Shown: positions 27,555 through 36,902, counted from the first letter of the stretch. The stretch is DNA of 64,000 nt from Myxococcus sp. CA023 (GCF_010998615.1 NZ_JAAEAH010000008.1:99798-163797), one strand, 5' to 3'. The notes: generated from the sequence alone by a model not told the origin. Numbers and translations are program-made.

Positions 27555-28153
27555 CGCGTCTCCTCCGCGCGGAAGAAGGCTTCCTTGAAGGCGTCGTGCT
27601 GACGCGACTTTTCCTCTGGCGGAAGCGACCGCCACTTCACCTGCTCCACGGTCAGCGCCTGTTGGTAGCGCGCGTCCACTTCGCGCGCGAGGAGGTCCTC
27701 GGCCGAGGGCTCCGGCGGCGTGGCCAGCTTCGCCACCAGGTTCAGCGCCGCCAGATAGCGCCGTTCCTTCTCCACGCGTGCTTCGGGCGTGGCGTCCATG
27801 AAGGCGCGCTCCGTGCGCGTCACCAGCACCGCCAGGTCGTCCACCGGCCCTTCTTGAAGCAAGGCCAGCTCGTCCGGCGTCAGCGGCACCAGCGCGCGCG
27901 CAGCGAACCGCTCCCATTCCGGCGCTTCGTCGCGAAGGCTCGCCACCTGCACCGCGCGGCCGGTGTCATCCTTCTCGGGTTCGACATGGAAGCGCGGCTC
28001 GGCGGCGACCTTGGGTGGAGCCGCGGGCGTCCGGGCGACTTCGCGCGGTGCCCCTTGATTGCCGAGCGCCCACCGGGGGGCCAGCAACGAAGCACCTGCG
28101 CCAACCAGCATGATGCCCAGCACTACCGCTGCGACTTCCCCTCGTGTGCGCAT
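27551..28153 (-). CDS. Membrane-anchored helical protein, first gene of the metalloprotease operon
   Basis: A 200-residue protein with one N-terminal membrane segment (VAAVVLGIMLVGAGASLL), a Pro/Ala-rich spacer and a C-terminal helical, charged domain (~residues 75-200). Its stop overlaps the metalloprotease ATG (ATGA). No family recognised. Position suggests a periplasmic partner of the protease, for example a chaperone or inhibitor, but nothing in the sequence proves this. Confidence 0.68.
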   Translation of the reverse strand: MRTRGEVAAVVLGIMLVGAGASLLAPRWALGNQGAPREVARTPAAPPKVAAEPRFHVEPEKDDTGRAVQVASLRDEAPEWERFAARALVPLTPDELALLQEGPVDDLAVLVTRTERAFMDATPEARVEKERRYLAALNLVAKLATPPEPSAEDLLAREVDARYQQALTVEQVKWRSLPPEEKSRQHDAFKEAFFRAEETR

Positions 28154-28287
28154 GCGTCGTCCCCCACTCGCTGGCGCGCAGCTCTAGCGCCATTTACCGG
28201 GGACGGCAAACCCACCCCGCAGCAGTCTGTGCGGGGGTATCCACGTCACGCCGAAGTGTCATGACATGGACGCCGGAAGGGCGGGCA

Positions 28288-28944
28288 CTACGCCTGAGGC
28301 ATGGGACGGCCCGGGCCGTGGAACACGGCGACGGGCGAGGGCAACGTGAGCGACTCGTCCTCAGGCGCCGTGCCCGCGGCGCCCTTCGCGAGCGGAGGCC
28401 CACCGGCGAGCACCTCACGCGCACGCGTCACCAGCCACTGCACTCCACGAAGCGCGTCACGCACCAGCAGCAGCGGCGCGTCGCGCGACAGCAACGCGGG
28501 GGCGTTCGCATCGCGCATTGAAGCGGGCTGTCCCACGCCCAGCGCGTAGACCATCTTTCCGCCGAGCGCCGCCGTGCAGAGCGCCAGCCCACAGGCGCCC
28601 AGCCCCAGCGCCACGGTGGCCGCGGTGGGCTCGCGCCGCAGTCGCCACACCGTCACCCCCAAGGCGCCGAGCAGCACGGAGGCATTGCCCACGCCATGCA
28701 GGAACGTCATGTCCCGGGCACGCGGCGTCTCCAGCCGGACCTCCTGGCTGGCCGCCAGTCCCGACACGCCCGCGAGCAGGCCGCCAATGGAGCCGGCCAC
28801 CCAGATGCGGCGAGCCACCCGGGCCCAGGCGCCGTCGCCTGTCGTCACCGAGATGAGGTCCGCCACCGCCGCCGTGGGTAACAGGGCCAGTGGCATGTGC
28901 ACCAGTGCCGGGTGCAGCTCGTACAACAGCATCTCCTTCTTCAT
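28288..28944 (-). CDS. DUF2231-like membrane protein
   Basis: A 218-residue integral membrane protein with four or so hydrophobic helices (HPALVHMPLALLPTAAVADL, VAGSIGGLLAGVSGLAA, VGNASVLLGALGVTVW, LGLGACGLALCTAALGGKMVY). The LHPALVHMPLAL opening with conserved His and the final GGKMVYxxGVG are the signature of the DUF2231 family. The cytoplasmic C-terminus is ~70 residues and Pro/Ala-rich. Function unknown; some relatives carry haem or occur with cytochromes. GGAGG precedes the ATG at 28944. Confidence 0.78.
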   Translation of the reverse strand: MKKEMLLYELHPALVHMPLALLPTAAVADLISVTTGDGAWARVARRIWVAGSIGGLLAGVSGLAASQEVRLETPRARDMTFLHGVGNASVLLGALGVTVWRLRREPTAATVALGLGACGLALCTAALGGKMVYALGVGQPASMRDANAPALLSRDAPLLLVRDALRGVQWLVTRAREVLAGGPPLAKGAAGTAPEDESLTLPSPVAVFHGPGRPMPQA

Positions 28945-29039
28945 CGCGCGGCCTCCTGCCCTCATCCTTCAAGGGTAGGCACCCCGAGGACCCATGGCAG
29001 GCACGGCCGCCTGCCCGCCCTCCCAGGGCGGGGAAGCGT

Positions 29040-29822
29040 TCAGCAGGCGATTTCGAGCGAGAGGGCGAGCTCGGGCTGGGTGAGCACCTCGCAGCCGTCA
29101 GGGGTCACCAGGAGGGTGTGCTCGAACTGCGCAGACAGACTGCCGTCCTCCGTCACCACCGTCCAACCGTCGGCCAGGATGCGGATGTCCGGCCGTCCCA
29201 GGTTCACCATGGGCTCTACGGTGAGGACCATGCCCGAGCGCAGCTTGATGCCCGAGCCTCGCTTGCCGGTATGGGGAACGGTGGGCGGCCCATGCATCTG
29301 GTGGCCGATGCCATGCCCGCCGAACTCCTCCACCACGCTGCAGCCCTCCTTCTTCGCCAGCTCCTCGATGGCCGCGCCGATGTCCCCCAGCCTCGCGCCA
29401 TGGCGGACGACGGCGATGCCCGCGTCACGGCACCGGCGCGCCACGTCCACGATGCGACGAGCGTCTTCGGACACCTCGCCAATGAGGAAGGTCGCGGAGG
29501 TGTCCCCGTGGAAGCCGTCCAGGCACGTCGTCACATCCACGTTGATGATGTCCCCACGGACCAGTTGCTCGCCGGGATTCGGGATGCCGTGACAGACGAT
29601 GTGGTTGCGACTGGTACAGACGGTGGCCGGGTAGCCCTTGAACCCCAACTGACTGGGCTTGCCACCCCGGCGCGCCGTGTCCTCGCGAACCCACTGGTCG
29701 ATGTCCGCCGTGGTGACACCAGGGGTCAGCTTCGAGGCAACGAAAGCCAGCGTACCGGCGGCGGCCTGACTCGCTCGGCGCAGACGTTCGACGTCCGTGC
29801 CCTTGAACAAGGGAATGCTCAT
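29040..29822 (-). CDS. map: Type I methionine aminopeptidase
   Basis: A 260-residue M24A enzyme that removes the initiator Met from nascent proteins. All five metal ligands are visible: Asp in INVDVTT, Asp in HGDTSA, His in GHGIGHQMH, Glu in TVEPM and Glu in QFEHT. CHGIPN is the substrate-side loop. The ATG at 29822 is preferred over a TTG three codons upstream. It is not in the usual secY-map-infA context, so it may be a second, accessory copy. Confidence 0.92.
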   Translation of the reverse strand: MSIPLFKGTDVERLRRASQAAAGTLAFVASKLTPGVTTADIDQWVREDTARRGGKPSQLGFKGYPATVCTSRNHIVCHGIPNPGEQLVRGDIINVDVTTCLDGFHGDTSATFLIGEVSEDARRIVDVARRCRDAGIAVVRHGARLGDIGAAIEELAKKEGCSVVEEFGGHGIGHQMHGPPTVPHTGKRGSGIKLRSGMVLTVEPMVNLGRPDIRILADGWTVVTEDGSLSAQFEHTLLVTPDGCEVLTQPELALSLEIAC

Positions 29823-29899
29823 GGCCGCCAAGGTGAGGGTCCAGGGTGCCTGGCGTCCAATGCTGTTTCGGTATGGCCGACAGCGCTAGAGTGGCGGAC

Positions 29900-30178
29900 G
29901 TGAGCCTTACGCACATCCAGTCCTTCGTCGCCGTTGCCGAGGAGTGCAACGTGGGCCGAGCCGCGCGCCGCCTGCACCTGACGCAGCCGCCGCTCAGCCG
30001 TCACATCCAGGCGCTCGAGGACGAACTCGGAGCACGACTCTTCGAGCGGACCCGGGGTGGCATGCGCCTGCTCCCCGCGGGCGAAGCCTTCCTGCGGCAC
30101 GCGCGTCGCATCCTGGCGGAGGTGGACGCCGCCGTGCTCACCGTGCGGGACGTAGCGGGCAGCCGCGCCGGCGGATGA
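29900..30178 (+). pseudogene. LysR-type regulator fragment, HTH domain only
   Basis: About 92 residues from GTG 29900 (101 from ATG 29873). They contain a complete LysR winged helix-turn-helix (THIQSFVAVAEECNVGRAARRLHLTQPPLSRHIQALEDELGARLFER) and the start of the linker helix (FLRHARRILAEVDAA), then stop. LysR proteins normally have ~300 residues, so the whole effector domain is missing. No continuation appears in another frame before the TonB receptor. It is either a decayed gene or a short DNA-binding protein. It is divergent from map with a short gap. Confidence 0.7.
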
Positions 30179-30300
30179 TGCAGCCGGGTTTGGGGCGGGC
30201 GTTCGGCGGCGTCATCCGCCCGACGACCTGGAACCGGGGCGTCGGGCTGCTAGAACGGGCATCGATGCCCGGCCTCCTCGTGACGCATCGGAGTCCTCAC

Positions 30301-32439
30301 GTGCGCGCCATCCGGGTGCTCGCGCCCCTGCTCTGGGCCCTCGCCTCCTCCACGGTGATGGCGGCGCCGCCTCCTGAGGCCCAGGAGGTTCCCGACACGA
30401 ACGGGCAGCCGCCGACGGATGCGCCCACGCGAGAGCGGACGGAGGCAGAGGACGCTGACGCTGGGCGGACCGTCGTCACGGGCTCGCGGCGTCCCCGACC
30501 TGCGAGGGACGTGCCCGCCACCACCACGGTCCTCCCCCGCCCGGAAATCGACCGGAGTCCCACGCTGACGCAGGACTCGCTGGTCCGCACCGTGCCCTCC
30601 GCCGCCACCTTCCGCCGCACGCCCAGCCTCGTCTCCGACCCGACGGCGCAGGGACTCAACCTGCGCGGGCTCGCGCCTTCGGGCGTGGCGCGCAGCCTCG
30701 TGCTGCTCGACGGAATTCCCGTCAACGACCCGTTCGGTGGCTGGATTTTCTGGCGCTCGCTGCCACGGCTCGGACTCGAGCGCATCGAGGTCGTCCCCAG
30801 CGGAGGCTCCGCCCTCTACGGCAGTGGCGCGCTCGGCGGTGTCGTGCAGCTCGTGTCACGCGACATCACCGGAACGCAGTTCGACGCGGATGCCACCTAT
30901 GGCAACGCGCATACGGGCGTGCTCGCGGCACGCGGGGCGGAGATGTGGGGTCCCGTCCGCGCCTCGCTGGAGGCAGAGCTGCTCGACAGCGACGGCTACC
31001 CCATCGTCAGTGCCGCCCAGCGCGGCGCCATCGACGCGGACACGCCCAGCAGCCATGCCGTCATCAACGGGCGCGTCGAAGCGGATGCCACCGATGCGCT
31101 CACCCTCTCCGCCCGCGCCGGTCTCTTCCGCGAGGACCAGAACGGCGGCACCCAGCTCACCACCGCTCGCGTGGAGTTGGCGCACTTCGGCGCGGGCGCA
31201 CGGCTGCGCACCGCGCACGGCGGCACCTTCACGCTGGACCTCTTCGGCCGCGTGCAACGCTTCGAACAGGACCGCGCGCGCATCGCCCAGGACCGCTCTT
31301 CCGAGGCGCTGGCCGCCAGCCAAGTTGTGCCAGCCAACGACCAGGGCGCGTCCCTCGTCTGGACCGGCCCGTCCTGGACAGCCCTGGGCACGCACGTCCT
31401 CACCGCCGGCCTGGATGCGCGCCGCATGGCGGGTACGTCCCGGGAGCAACTCTTCCCGCCCGCGCCCTCGGAGACCTCCCTCCGCCTGCGCGACACCGGA
31501 GGCACCCAACTGTCCGGCGGCGTCTTCATCGAGGACCTCTACACGCCCTCGCCCGCCCTGGAGCTCAGCGCCGCGCTCCGGATGGATGTGTGGCGCAACC
31601 AGAACGGTGAGCAGCGTCTGGAGCGCGCCAATGGCGCGGTGGACACGACGCGCTTCGACGACCGCACCGAGCAGCAGCTCAGCCCACGGCTGGGCCTTCG
31701 CGTGCGTCCATTGGAAGGGCTCACCCTGCGCGCCTCCGCCTACCGCGCCTTCCGCGCCCCCACGCTCAACGAGCTGTACCGCCCCTTCCAGGTGGGCACC
31801 ATCCTCACCGCCGCCAACGCCAACCTGGGTGCGGAGCGACTGTGGGGCGCCGAGGCTGGCGTGGAAGCCGAGTCCTCCTCGCTGGGCCTCACCACGCGCG
31901 TGACGGGCTTCTGGAACATGCTCGACGACCCCATCACCAACGTCACGTTGGAACAGCCGCTTCCGGATGGCTCCACGCGCCAGCGGGAGAATCTGGGACA
32001 GGCGCGGGTGCGCGGCGTGGAGGCGAGCGTGGACTGGAAGCTGGCACGCCAGTTGACGGCGCTGCTCGCGTACACCTTCGTGGACCCTGTCGTGACGCGC
32101 TCGCCCGGGCAGCTCGGGCTGGTGGGCAAGCAGCTCGCCCAGGACCCACGACACCGGGGCACCGCCATCCTCACCTTCCACGACCCCGACATCGTGACGG
32201 CCACGGTGCAGCTTCGCGTGACGGGCGCTCAGTTCGAGGACGACCTCAACGAGCGCCCCATGGGGGGCTACGCCGTGGTGGACGTGTCCGCCAGCCGCCA
32301 CCTCTTCTGGAAGCTGCACGTCTTCGGCGCGGTGGAGAACCTCTTCGACCGCGAGTACCTCGCGGGCCGCGCCGGGGTGGACACGTTGGGCCCGCCCCTG
32401 CTGGCGCGCATCGGCCTGCGGCTGCGCGACGCGCCCTGA
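30301..32439 (+). CDS. TonB-dependent outer-membrane receptor
   Basis: A 712-residue receptor. From GTG 30301 there is a signal peptide (LAPLLWALASSTVMA), a Pro/Glu-rich spacer, a TonB-box-like RTVVTGSRR, then the plug domain (~residues 65-180: GLNLRGLAPSGVARSLVLLDGIPVNDPFGG and GGSALYGSGALGGVV). The barrel runs to the end with the closing ENLFDREY and an amphipathic last strand (LARIGLRLRD). GGAG lies 8 bp before the GTG; an ATG at 30265 is a weaker choice. No Fur box, cobalamin riboswitch or transporter gene is adjacent, so the substrate is unknown. The general architecture resembles siderophore or cobalamin receptors. Confidence 0.87.
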   Translation: MRAIRVLAPLLWALASSTVMAAPPPEAQEVPDTNGQPPTDAPTRERTEAEDADAGRTVVTGSRRPRPARDVPATTTVLPRPEIDRSPTLTQDSLVRTVPSAATFRRTPSLVSDPTAQGLNLRGLAPSGVARSLVLLDGIPVNDPFGGWIFWRSLPRLGLERIEVVPSGGSALYGSGALGGVVQLVSRDITGTQFDADATYGNAHTGVLAARGAEMWGPVRASLEAELLDSDGYPIVSAAQRGAIDADTPSSHAVINGRVEADATDALTLSARAGLFREDQNGGTQLTTARVELAHFGAGARLRTAHGGTFTLDLFGRVQRFEQDRARIAQDRSSEALAASQVVPANDQGASLVWTGPSWTALGTHVLTAGLDARRMAGTSREQLFPPAPSETSLRLRDTGGTQLSGGVFIEDLYTPSPALELSAALRMDVWRNQNGEQRLERANGAVDTTRFDDRTEQQLSPRLGLRVRPLEGLTLRASAYRAFRAPTLNELYRPFQVGTILTAANANLGAERLWGAEAGVEAESSSLGLTTRVTGFWNMLDDPITNVTLEQPLPDGSTRQRENLGQARVRGVEASVDWKLARQLTALLAYTFVDPVVTRSPGQLGLVGKQLAQDPRHRGTAILTFHDPDIVTATVQLRVTGAQFEDDLNERPMGGYAVVDVSASRHLFWKLHVFGAVENLFDREYLAGRAGVDTLGPPLLARIGLRLRDAP

Positions 32440-32442
32440 TGC

Positions 32443-34431
32443 TCAGCGAATGGTGCGCACCGGCCGCACCGGGCCGTTGAACCAGCGGCTCAGCGACACC
32501 ACGTCCTCCATGCGGCGCGCGGGCGGGAGGCTGTCGAGGAAGACGCGGCCATACGCCTTCGTCACGATGCGCCGGTCCAGCATCGCCACGATGCCCCGGT
32601 CCGACTGCGTGCGGATGAGCCGGCCGAAGCCCTGCCGCAGCGCCAGCGCCGCGTGCGGGAGCTGGTACAGCTCGAAGGGCTCCTCGCCCCGCTGCTGGAG
32701 CTGTTTGATGCGCGCGGCCACCAGCGGTTCTCCCGGCGACGCGAAGGGCAGCCGGTCGATGATGACCAGGCTCAGCGCGTCGCCCGGCACGTCGACGCCC
32801 TCCCAGAAGCTATGCGCCGCGAAGAGGACGCTCGGTGTCTCGCGGAAGGCCTCCAGCAGTTGCTGCTTGGGGCGCTCGCCTTGCAACAGCGACTGATAGG
32901 GCAACCGGGGCGCCACCAGCTCATAGGCCCGCACCATGTTGCGCAGGGACGTGAAGAGCACGAAGGCGCGCCCACCCGTGACTTCGCAGAGGCGTTCAAT
33001 CTCCTCCGCCGCCTCCTCGATGAAGCCCGGCGCGGACGGGTCCGGCAGGTGCGTGGGCAGGTACAGCGCCGCCTGCGACGGGTAGTCGAAGGGGCTGGGC
33101 ACCGCCAGCGTCCGCACGCGCGTCACCGGCTGGCCGTCCTCGCCGTACAGGCCCATGCGGTTGGCGAAGAAGTCGAAGCGGCTGTCGGCCGCCAGCGTCG
33201 CGGACGTGTACACAACCGTGTCCAGCGCGCCGTACATCCGCTCGCGCAGCTCCTTCGCCACGTCGATGGGGCTGGCGCGCAGGAAGAGGCCCTTGCCCCG
33301 CTGCTCCGCCCAGTAGACGTGGTCCGAGGACTCGGCCTTCTCCAGGAAGGAGAGCTGCTCCTCCATCTCGTCCGAGCGGCGGGTGATGGCGGCCAGCTCC
33401 GGCTCACGCTCGCCCACCGTGAAGGCGGACAACGCGGCCAGCGCGTCCCGCACGCCCTCCAGCGGCGTGGACAGCTTCGCCATGACCTCCGCGCGCAGCG
33501 CCACGGAGGACTCGTGGCCGGACAGCCCCAGCGCCCGGGGCGCCTGCGCGAAGAGCGCATCCGCCCCCGCGCGCAACCGGGCCGCCAGCGCGCGCAGCAT
33601 GGCGTGGCGGGCGTCGTCCTCCTTCAGCGACGCCACCGCGTCCCGCGCCAGCTCCTCCAGCCGGTAGTTGGACACGCTGCAACCGAAGTGGCCGCTGGCC
33701 GCGTCTTCCAGCGCATGGGCCTCGTCGAAGATGACGGCCTCGTACCAGGGCAGCACGCCCTCGGTGCGCTTGCCGGAGCTGCGCAGCGCCAGGTCCGCGA
33801 AGAAGAGGTGGTGGTTGACCACCAGCAGGTCCGCCTGCTCCGCGCGCTTGCGCATGCGCGTGACGAAGCACGTCTCGTACTGCGGGCACCTGGTGCCCAC
33901 GCACGTCTCGGACGTGGTGGACAGGCGCGACCAGGCGCTGAAGGACTCGGGCAGGTCCAGCTCGCTGCGGTCGCCGGTGTCCGTCTCCTCCGCCCACGCC
34001 TTCAGCTTGGGCCAGTAGCGCGACTCCTCGCGCGAGCCGAACTGCGGCTCCTTGGAGAAGGCGTCATAGCGGTGCAGGCAGAGGTAATTGCTGCGGCCCT
34101 TGAGGTACGCGGCCTCGAAGCGCAGGCCCATCTTCTCCCGCATCAGCGGCAGGTCCTTGAAGAAGATCTGGTCCTGCAAAGTCTTGGTGGCCGTGGACAC
34201 GACCACCCGGCGTCCCGACAGCAGCGCGGGCACCAGGTAGGCAAGCGTCTTGCCCGTGCCGGTTCCCGCCTCGGCCAGCAGGTAGCTGTGCTCGGCGAAG
34301 GCCCGCTCCACGGCGCGCGCCATCTGAAGCTGCTCCGGGCGGTGCTCATACGCGGGCAGCGCGACCTCGAGCGCGCCTCCCGGACCGAGCAGGCTGTCGA
34401 CGGACGGAGGGGTGGAGACGGAGAGCGACAT
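32443..34431 (-). CDS. DinG-family ATP-dependent helicase (XPD-like)
   Basis: A 662-residue superfamily 2 helicase. Q-like region RPEQLQMARAV, Walker A AEAGTGTGKTLAYLVPALL, motif Ia STATKTLQDQ, DEAH box (IFDEAHALEDA), then motifs V/VI (FASPGEPLVAARIKQL, RQGFGRLIRTQSDRG). Four Cys between motifs I and II (NYLCLHR, TCVGTRCPQYETCF) match the iron-sulphur cluster of XPD/DinG. It unwinds DNA 5'-3' in repair, probably at R-loops or recombination intermediates. ATG 34431 is taken; a GTG lies two codons upstream. It converges with the TonB receptor gene with only 3 bp between stops. Confidence 0.9.
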   Translation of the reverse strand: MSLSVSTPPSVDSLLGPGGALEVALPAYEHRPEQLQMARAVERAFAEHSYLLAEAGTGTGKTLAYLVPALLSGRRVVVSTATKTLQDQIFFKDLPLMREKMGLRFEAAYLKGRSNYLCLHRYDAFSKEPQFGSREESRYWPKLKAWAEETDTGDRSELDLPESFSAWSRLSTTSETCVGTRCPQYETCFVTRMRKRAEQADLLVVNHHLFFADLALRSSGKRTEGVLPWYEAVIFDEAHALEDAASGHFGCSVSNYRLEELARDAVASLKEDDARHAMLRALAARLRAGADALFAQAPRALGLSGHESSVALRAEVMAKLSTPLEGVRDALAALSAFTVGEREPELAAITRRSDEMEEQLSFLEKAESSDHVYWAEQRGKGLFLRASPIDVAKELRERMYGALDTVVYTSATLAADSRFDFFANRMGLYGEDGQPVTRVRTLAVPSPFDYPSQAALYLPTHLPDPSAPGFIEEAAEEIERLCEVTGGRAFVLFTSLRNMVRAYELVAPRLPYQSLLQGERPKQQLLEAFRETPSVLFAAHSFWEGVDVPGDALSLVIIDRLPFASPGEPLVAARIKQLQQRGEEPFELYQLPHAALALRQGFGRLIRTQSDRGIVAMLDRRIVTKAYGRVFLDSLPPARRMEDVVSLSRWFNGPVRPVRTIR

Positions 34432-34594
34432 CGGCACCGAGGGGGAGACGGGAAGCGGCCGGACAAAATAGCAGCGACCGCCGTTTCAAGCGCGTTTCCG
34501 GCCGCGGCCGCGCCGCCTGACCCGGGTGGCTGCCTGCTCCTCCGCCAGCGAGCCGCACCGCCCTCGGCGGCACGGCGCCCGGACAGCCCGGCGC

Positions 34595-35350
34595 TCAGTA
34601 CCCCGCGCTCAGCGTGCGCAGGAGCTGGAAGACGAGGACGGCCAGCACCAGCACCACGATGACACCCACGCCCACCGCCACCGTCTTCAGGCGTCGGAAG
34701 ACGCTGGGGGTTCCGGCGGGCTCCACCGATGACGGCACCACCAGGGTGGCTCTGCGCACCACCTCATCACGGCCGCGCCGGGCGACGGCATCGTCGGGCG
34801 CACGCGCCAGGCGGATCCGGTACAGCCGCCCCACCATGGCCAGCTCGCCCCGCCCCACGGCCAGCGTCATCAGCCGGTCATGGGCGTCCCAGTCCTCCCA
34901 GCGCGCCGCCAGCTTGCGCCACGCGTCCGCCAGTACGTCCGACAGGGGCTGCTCCTCGGGCTGGTAGTTGACGTAGACGAGCCCGCACTGCGGGCAGGAC
35001 AGGGCCTCCTCGCGCCGAGGCGCCACGCACTTGGGACAGACGCCAGGGGGCGGCTCGAAGAGCGCGTCGTCCGTCAGCGGCGCCGACTCCGAACGCACCA
35101 CCCGCAGGGTCGGCGTCACTGGCGCGGAAGCGCTCCAGCTGTCGGAGGGCGGCATCACCGGCACCGACGGCGTCGGCGCCGCCCCCGCGGCGGGAGCAGC
35201 CCACACCTCCGTTCGCGGCGCGGTGGTGGCCGGCGGACCCACACGGCTGTCCGCGCCGCAGCGGCCACACGTCACCACGAGTCCCCCGGCCTCCGTCCGG
35301 TAGGTCTCCAGCGGCACGAGCCGCTCGCACGCGTCACACTGGAACTTCAT
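34595..35350 (-). CDS. Zinc-ribbon protein with C-terminal membrane anchor
   Basis: A 251-residue protein. The N-terminal MKFQCDAC...CGRCGADSRVG is an MJ0042-type zinc ribbon. A Pro/Ala/Ser linker is followed by a second ribbon (CPKCVAPRREEALSCPQCGLVYVNY) and a helical region, and the protein ends in one membrane helix (VGVIVVLVLAVLVFQLL) with a short tail. Myxobacteria have many such tail-anchored ribbon proteins of unknown role. The ATG overlaps the stop of the M50 protease gene by 4 bp, so the two may work together, for example as protease and regulatory partner. Confidence 0.8.
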   Translation of the reverse strand: MKFQCDACERLVPLETYRTEAGGLVVTCGRCGADSRVGPPATTAPRTEVWAAPAAGAAPTPSVPVMPPSDSWSASAPVTPTLRVVRSESAPLTDDALFEPPPGVCPKCVAPRREEALSCPQCGLVYVNYQPEEQPLSDVLADAWRKLAARWEDWDAHDRLMTLAVGRGELAMVGRLYRIRLARAPDDAVARRGRDEVVRRATLVVPSSVEPAGTPSVFRRLKTVAVGVGVIVVLVLAVLVFQLLRTLSAGY

Positions 35351-36345
35351 GTCATCACCTGGCGCAGGGGAATGGGCATGGCGCAGCCGATGAGTGCCAG
35401 CAGGCACAGCGCGCAGATCCACTTCCGCAGGGGACTGAGCGGTGCCTGGGGCTCCACCACCTCGGGATGGCCGAAGCCTACCAGCTTGCTCGTCACCAGC
35501 AGCCACAAGCCCCAGGACGCGGTGACGAAAAGGGTGAGAACCAACAGCACCAACGCCACCGCGCGGCCCACCCAGTGCGCGCGCCGGCCCCACAGCGCAT
35601 AGGCCAGGTGCCCACCGTCGAGCTGTCCCACCGGCATCAGGTTCAGCAGCGTGACGAGCAGCCCGAACCAGCCAGCGATGACCACCGGATGGACCAGGAT
35701 GTCCTTGCCCTCCGGAAGCGGCCCCAGGGCCAGGCGCGACAGGCCCTGCATCAACAGGCTGTCGCCGAAGAGCGTCTGCACGCCGTTGAAAGGCGTCTCC
35801 GGCGCGGGCGGCGCGTTGGTGACGCGCTCCATCACCCAGGAGAAGACGTCCCGGCCAATGGCCCACAGCGAGCCGTCCCCCGGGAAGGTGGTGGACGGGA
35901 TGTCCGGCGCATCCACCACGGTGGAGTGGGCCAGCCCCCAGAAGAGGATGGGCAGGGCCACCACCAACCCCGCGAGCGGTCCCGCCGCGCCAATGTCCAC
36001 CAGGGCGTTGCGGTTCGGGATGCGGTCGCGAATGCGGATGACGGCGCCCAGCGTGCCCACGCCGAGCACCGGCAGCGGGATGAAATATGGCAGGGATGTT
36101 TCAACCCGGTGCCAGCGCGCCAACACGTAGTGCCCCATCTCGTGGGTCCCCAGGATGGCCAGCAGCGACAGGCTGAAGGCCAGCGCGCGGAAGGCCGCTT
36201 CGGGGGACACCTCTCCCAGTGAGTAGGGTCGCTGGAAATGGAAGTAGAGCAGGTACGAGGTGAAGGTGGTCCCTACCGTCAGCACCAGGAGTAACAGGTG
36301 CACCCAGTAACGCGGCGCGGAGCGGGCAGCGGAGACGGTGTCCAT
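35347..36345 (-). CDS. Site-2 protease family (M50) membrane metalloprotease
   Basis: A 332-residue multi-spanning zinc protease. The active-site HEMGH (~residue 68) lies in a hydrophobic helix (LSLLAILGTHEMGHYVLA), and the third ligand motif is NLMPVGQLDGGH (~residue 240). About six membrane helices are visible and there is no PDZ domain. Such enzymes cut membrane-bound anti-sigma factors or signal peptides inside the membrane. There is no adjacent sigma/anti-sigma pair, and the substrate is unknown. The start at 36345 is the first ATG that gives the N-terminal helix; an open frame of ~60 codons upstream lacks similarity. Confidence 0.87.
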   Translation of the reverse strand: MDTVSAARSAPRYWVHLLLLVLTVGTTFTSYLLYFHFQRPYSLGEVSPEAAFRALAFSLSLLAILGTHEMGHYVLARWHRVETSLPYFIPLPVLGVGTLGAVIRIRDRIPNRNALVDIGAAGPLAGLVVALPILFWGLAHSTVVDAPDIPSTTFPGDGSLWAIGRDVFSWVMERVTNAPPAPETPFNGVQTLFGDSLLMQGLSRLALGPLPEGKDILVHPVVIAGWFGLLVTLLNLMPVGQLDGGHLAYALWGRRAHWVGRAVALVLLVLTLFVTASWGLWLLVTSKLVGFGHPEVVEPQAPLSPLRKWICALCLLALIGCAMPIPLRQVMT

Positions 36346-36437
36346 GAAGGGAGCCTCGAGGTTGGCTAGCAAGGGGAGATGCGCATTGCAACGCGCAGCC
36401 GCCCAACCGGACCGATGCCAAGTGTCTCGGACGGACC

Positions 36438-36465
36438 TTGACTTGGAGTCGACATCTGCTACGAC
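36438..36465 (+). promoter_or_regulatory. Likely sigma-70 type promoter of the small lipoprotein gene
   Basis: TTGACT (36438-36443), 16-bp spacer, TACGAC (36460-36465), about 90 bp before the ATG of the 115-residue lipoprotein gene. The boxes are close to consensus for so GC-rich a genome. No transcript data are available. Confidence 0.45.
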
Positions 36466-36554
36466 CCCGCCCGCTTGAAGGTCAAGACAACGGCCGGTTG
36501 CTCTCCAAGGCGTCCGGCCACCACACAAGCATCTAATTCAAGAGGGGAAAGATC

Positions 36555-36902
36555 ATGAAGAAGCTCGTCCTGTCCGCCGTTGCCGCCAGCAGCATGGTTG
36601 CCTGCACCAGCGTTGAGAGCGCCGTTGTCTCCGGCACGGAGATCGCCTCCAACGGTGAGGCCGTGGCCGTTGTCCAGGCCAACGCCCTGGGCCTGACCGC
36701 CATCTTCCACATCGTCGACATCGTGCAGAGCGACCTCGACACCGTCATCAACAAGCTGCTCATCGCCGAGGCCAAGGCCATGGGCGCCTCCAAGGTGGAG
36801 CTGCTGACCGCGGGCACCACCGCGCGTCACGGCATCTACGCCCTGACCGGCACCATCATCGGCGTGACCAGCTCCAGCGCCGTGGGCGTGGCGGTCAAGT
36901 AG
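36555..36902 (+). CDS. Small lipoprotein-like protein, probably well expressed
   Basis: A 115-residue protein with the signal LSAVAASSMVAC (Cys ~17 as likely lipidation site). The mature part is Ala/Val/Ile-rich with few aromatic residues and ends in two hydrophobic stretches (HGIYALTGTIIGVTSSSAVGVAV). No family recognised. Codons are nearly all the C- or G-ending forms typical of highly expressed genes, AAGAGGGGAAAG precedes the ATG, and there is a good promoter in front and a terminator behind, so it is a monocistronic unit. It could be an abundant small envelope protein. Confidence 0.78.
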   Translation: MKKLVLSAVAASSMVACTSVESAVVSGTEIASNGEAVAVVQANALGLTAIFHIVDIVQSDLDTVINKLLIAEAKAMGASKVELLTAGTTARHGIYALTGTIIGVTSSSAVGVAVK

